From the NCBI GenBank assembly GCA_963578805.1, contig CAUZDY010000039.1, positions 1 to 25,566 on the forward strand: a DNA stretch of 25,566 bases. Reading direction: 5' to 3'. Source of the DNA: CAUZIB01 sp963578805 (GTDB lineage Bacteria > Acidobacteriota > Vicinamibacteria > Vicinamibacterales > UBA8438). Position 1 is the first letter of the stretch. Each line of letters starts with the position of its first letter. Shown in pieces: positions 24,927 through 25,566 of the stretch. Position numbers and translations under genes: made by a program. Below the pieces are notes generated by a model. That model worked only from the letters and a program-made list of their open reading frames with translations. It had not been told where the DNA came from and ran no database searches.

Positions 24927-24969
24927 TGGCTCAAGTGGCAGGATTCGAACCTGCGGCCTATCGCTTAGG
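24927..24969 (-). tRNA. 3' half of a tRNA gene, probably tRNA-Arg(CCU) fragment
   Basis: Read on the minus strand: anticodon-like CCU and AA (24965-24969), anticodon 3' stem GCGAU (24960-24964), a 5-base variable region AGGCC, a perfect T-arm GCAGG-UUCGAAU-CCUGC (24938-24954), acceptor 3' strand CACUUGA (24931-24937), discriminator G and an encoded CCA (24927-24929). The 5' half is missing: the partner of GCGAU should lie at 24972-24976 but ACTCA is there, and neither a D-arm nor an acceptor 5' strand UCAAGUG follows. Instead the stop codon of the next gene begins at 24976. The fragment is thus a non-functional tRNA remnant of the kind produced at tRNA attachment sites. The Arg assignment depends on CCU being original sequence. 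Confidence 0.75.
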
Positions 24970-24973
24970 TGAC

Positions 24974-25566
24974 TCAAAAGCGGAACGTGTACTGCACTTT
25001 AGTGGCCAACTTCGAGTCTTGTCTCCTAAAGTCGTAGCCTCGCTCGATGTCTTGCACCCAGCCTTGACCAAATACGAAGAAAATCTCGTTTCCCGGATCT
25101 ATGGTCCAGCGCACGCGGCTCTGGAGACTGAGATTCTCAGATCGGTTATCGAACTGGATCAGGTTGGAGAACGACAGGAAGGGCGAAACTGCATAGTCTA
25201 CCTGTGAGCTGAAGATCCGGGCGATGAAATCGCCTTGCGGCAAGCTGGCAAAGGTCTGGTTGGTATTAAAACTGATCAAGAAACGGGGAGGGAGCTTGTA
25301 AGTCAGGGCCGTTTCTATCATCTTCGCGGTGCCCGACCAAAAATTGCCAAAATTGAAGCCGATCCTGCCATGAATCCTACGTTTCTGCGCCGACATAAAC
25401 ATGATCCGCCACGGCGTAAAGCGGTACTCTCCCGCGGGAAGCACAACTCCGGTCGAAATCTCGAACGGCTCGAATAGGCGTTCGTAAGTCAGGTTCGCGT
25501 CAAACAAGCTGTGCAGGGAGTCCCCGGAGTTCAGGTGCCAATCCACCATAGTGACGTACAGGTTCG
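24974..25566 (-). CDS. C-terminal part of a DUF5916-type outer-membrane beta-barrel protein (5' end outside window)
   Basis: The frame is open to the window edge (reading NLYVTMVDW at its start), so the Met at 25549 is internal and the gene is cut by the window. About 197 residues are visible, made of alternating strands with aromatic girdle residues: FEISTGVVLPAGEYRF, GFNFGNFWSG, ALTYKLPPRFLIS, LQSRVRWTIDPGNEIFFVF, ending KVQYTFRF with a terminal Phe, as outer-membrane barrels do. These features match the C-terminal barrel of DUF5916 proteins, which usually carry an N-terminal family-9 carbohydrate-binding-like domain. The function of the family is unknown. The stop codon lies only 4 bases from the tRNA remnant, so the gene ends at a probable recombination junction. 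Confidence 0.85.
   Translation of the reverse strand, partial: NLYVTMVDWHLNSGDSLHSLFDANLTYERLFEPFEISTGVVLPAGEYRFTPWRIMFMSAQKRRIHGRIGFNFGNFWSGTAKMIETALTYKLPPRFLISFNTNQTFASLPQGDFIARIFSSQVDYAVSPFLSFSNLIQFDNRSENLSLQSRVRWTIDPGNEIFFVFGQGWVQDIERGYDFRRQDSKLATKVQYTFRF

Noticed and set aside
24927..25005. A complete tRNA extending into 24970-25005
   Set aside because: The 5' half would have to pair with the acceptor and anticodon strands, but the sequence there codes for the end of the barrel protein and lacks a D-arm and matching stems.
24926..25207. A 93-codon open frame starting MAQVAGFEPAAYRLGD
   Set aside because: This peptide is the classic false translation of a tRNA 3' end on the opposite strand. 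The remainder is antisense to the DUF5916 barrel gene.

Overview
The window looks like a piece of chromosome from an uncultivated Gram-negative bacterium, most likely an Acidobacteriota of the Vicinamibacteria type. This is an inference from gene content: three copies of a secreted family opening with TPWGDPDLQG, a cytochrome c/PQQ dehydrogenase fusion, a cytochrome c/copper monooxygenase fusion, an Abhydrolase_10 protein, a DUF2911 protein, a DUF5916 barrel and N,N-dimethylformamidase-like proteins. Most products carry Sec signal peptides. Coding density is high, no gap exceeds about 260 bp, and many genes have a clear GGAGG-type ribosome binding site. I see no transposase, integrase, rRNA or CRISPR array.

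Left part (1-7148). A minus-strand pair of dimethylformamidase-like genes, the second cut by the window edge, diverges from a secreted Abhydrolase_10 protein. Next come a secreted subclass-B3-type metallo-beta-lactamase with a GOB-like Gln in its metal site and, divergent from it, an SLC13/DASS transporter with a substituted first SNT motif. Middle part (7140-14258). A TauD-type dioxygenase, a sorbosone-dehydrogenase-like propeller protein, a PQQ dehydrogenase with an N-terminal cytochrome c, a fumarylacetoacetate-hydrolase-family enzyme, and a minus-strand cupin/carboxymuconolactone-decarboxylase pair that both look exported.

Right part (14451-21748). Here the TPWG family appears three times. 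Copy 1 precedes a cytochrome c-PHM-like copper monooxygenase fusion and a tandem DUF2911 protein. Copy 2 shares an operon with a small cytochrome c whose sequence resembles the cytochrome module of the PQQ dehydrogenase. Copy 3 lies upstream of an LpqC-type esterase and has a strong promoter with a perfect 12-bp palindrome at the predicted transcription start. Then follow trmB (a housekeeping tRNA methyltransferase), a DRE-TIM aldolase and a second MBL-fold protein.

Right edge (24927-25566). The 3' half of a tRNA, best explained as tRNA-Arg(CCU), including CCA, abuts the stop codon of a truncated DUF5916 outer-membrane barrel gene. The 5' half is missing. This resembles the attachment-site scar left by integration into a tRNA gene; its polarity places the inserted DNA to the right of the window.

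Taken together the genes read as a periplasmic oxidative and hydrolytic repertoire: amide, ester and lactam-like hydrolases, aromatic-type ring-cleavage relatives, and PQQ, copper and haem redox enzymes. The best candidates for something undescribed are the TPWG family with its redox partners and the tRNA-fragment junction.
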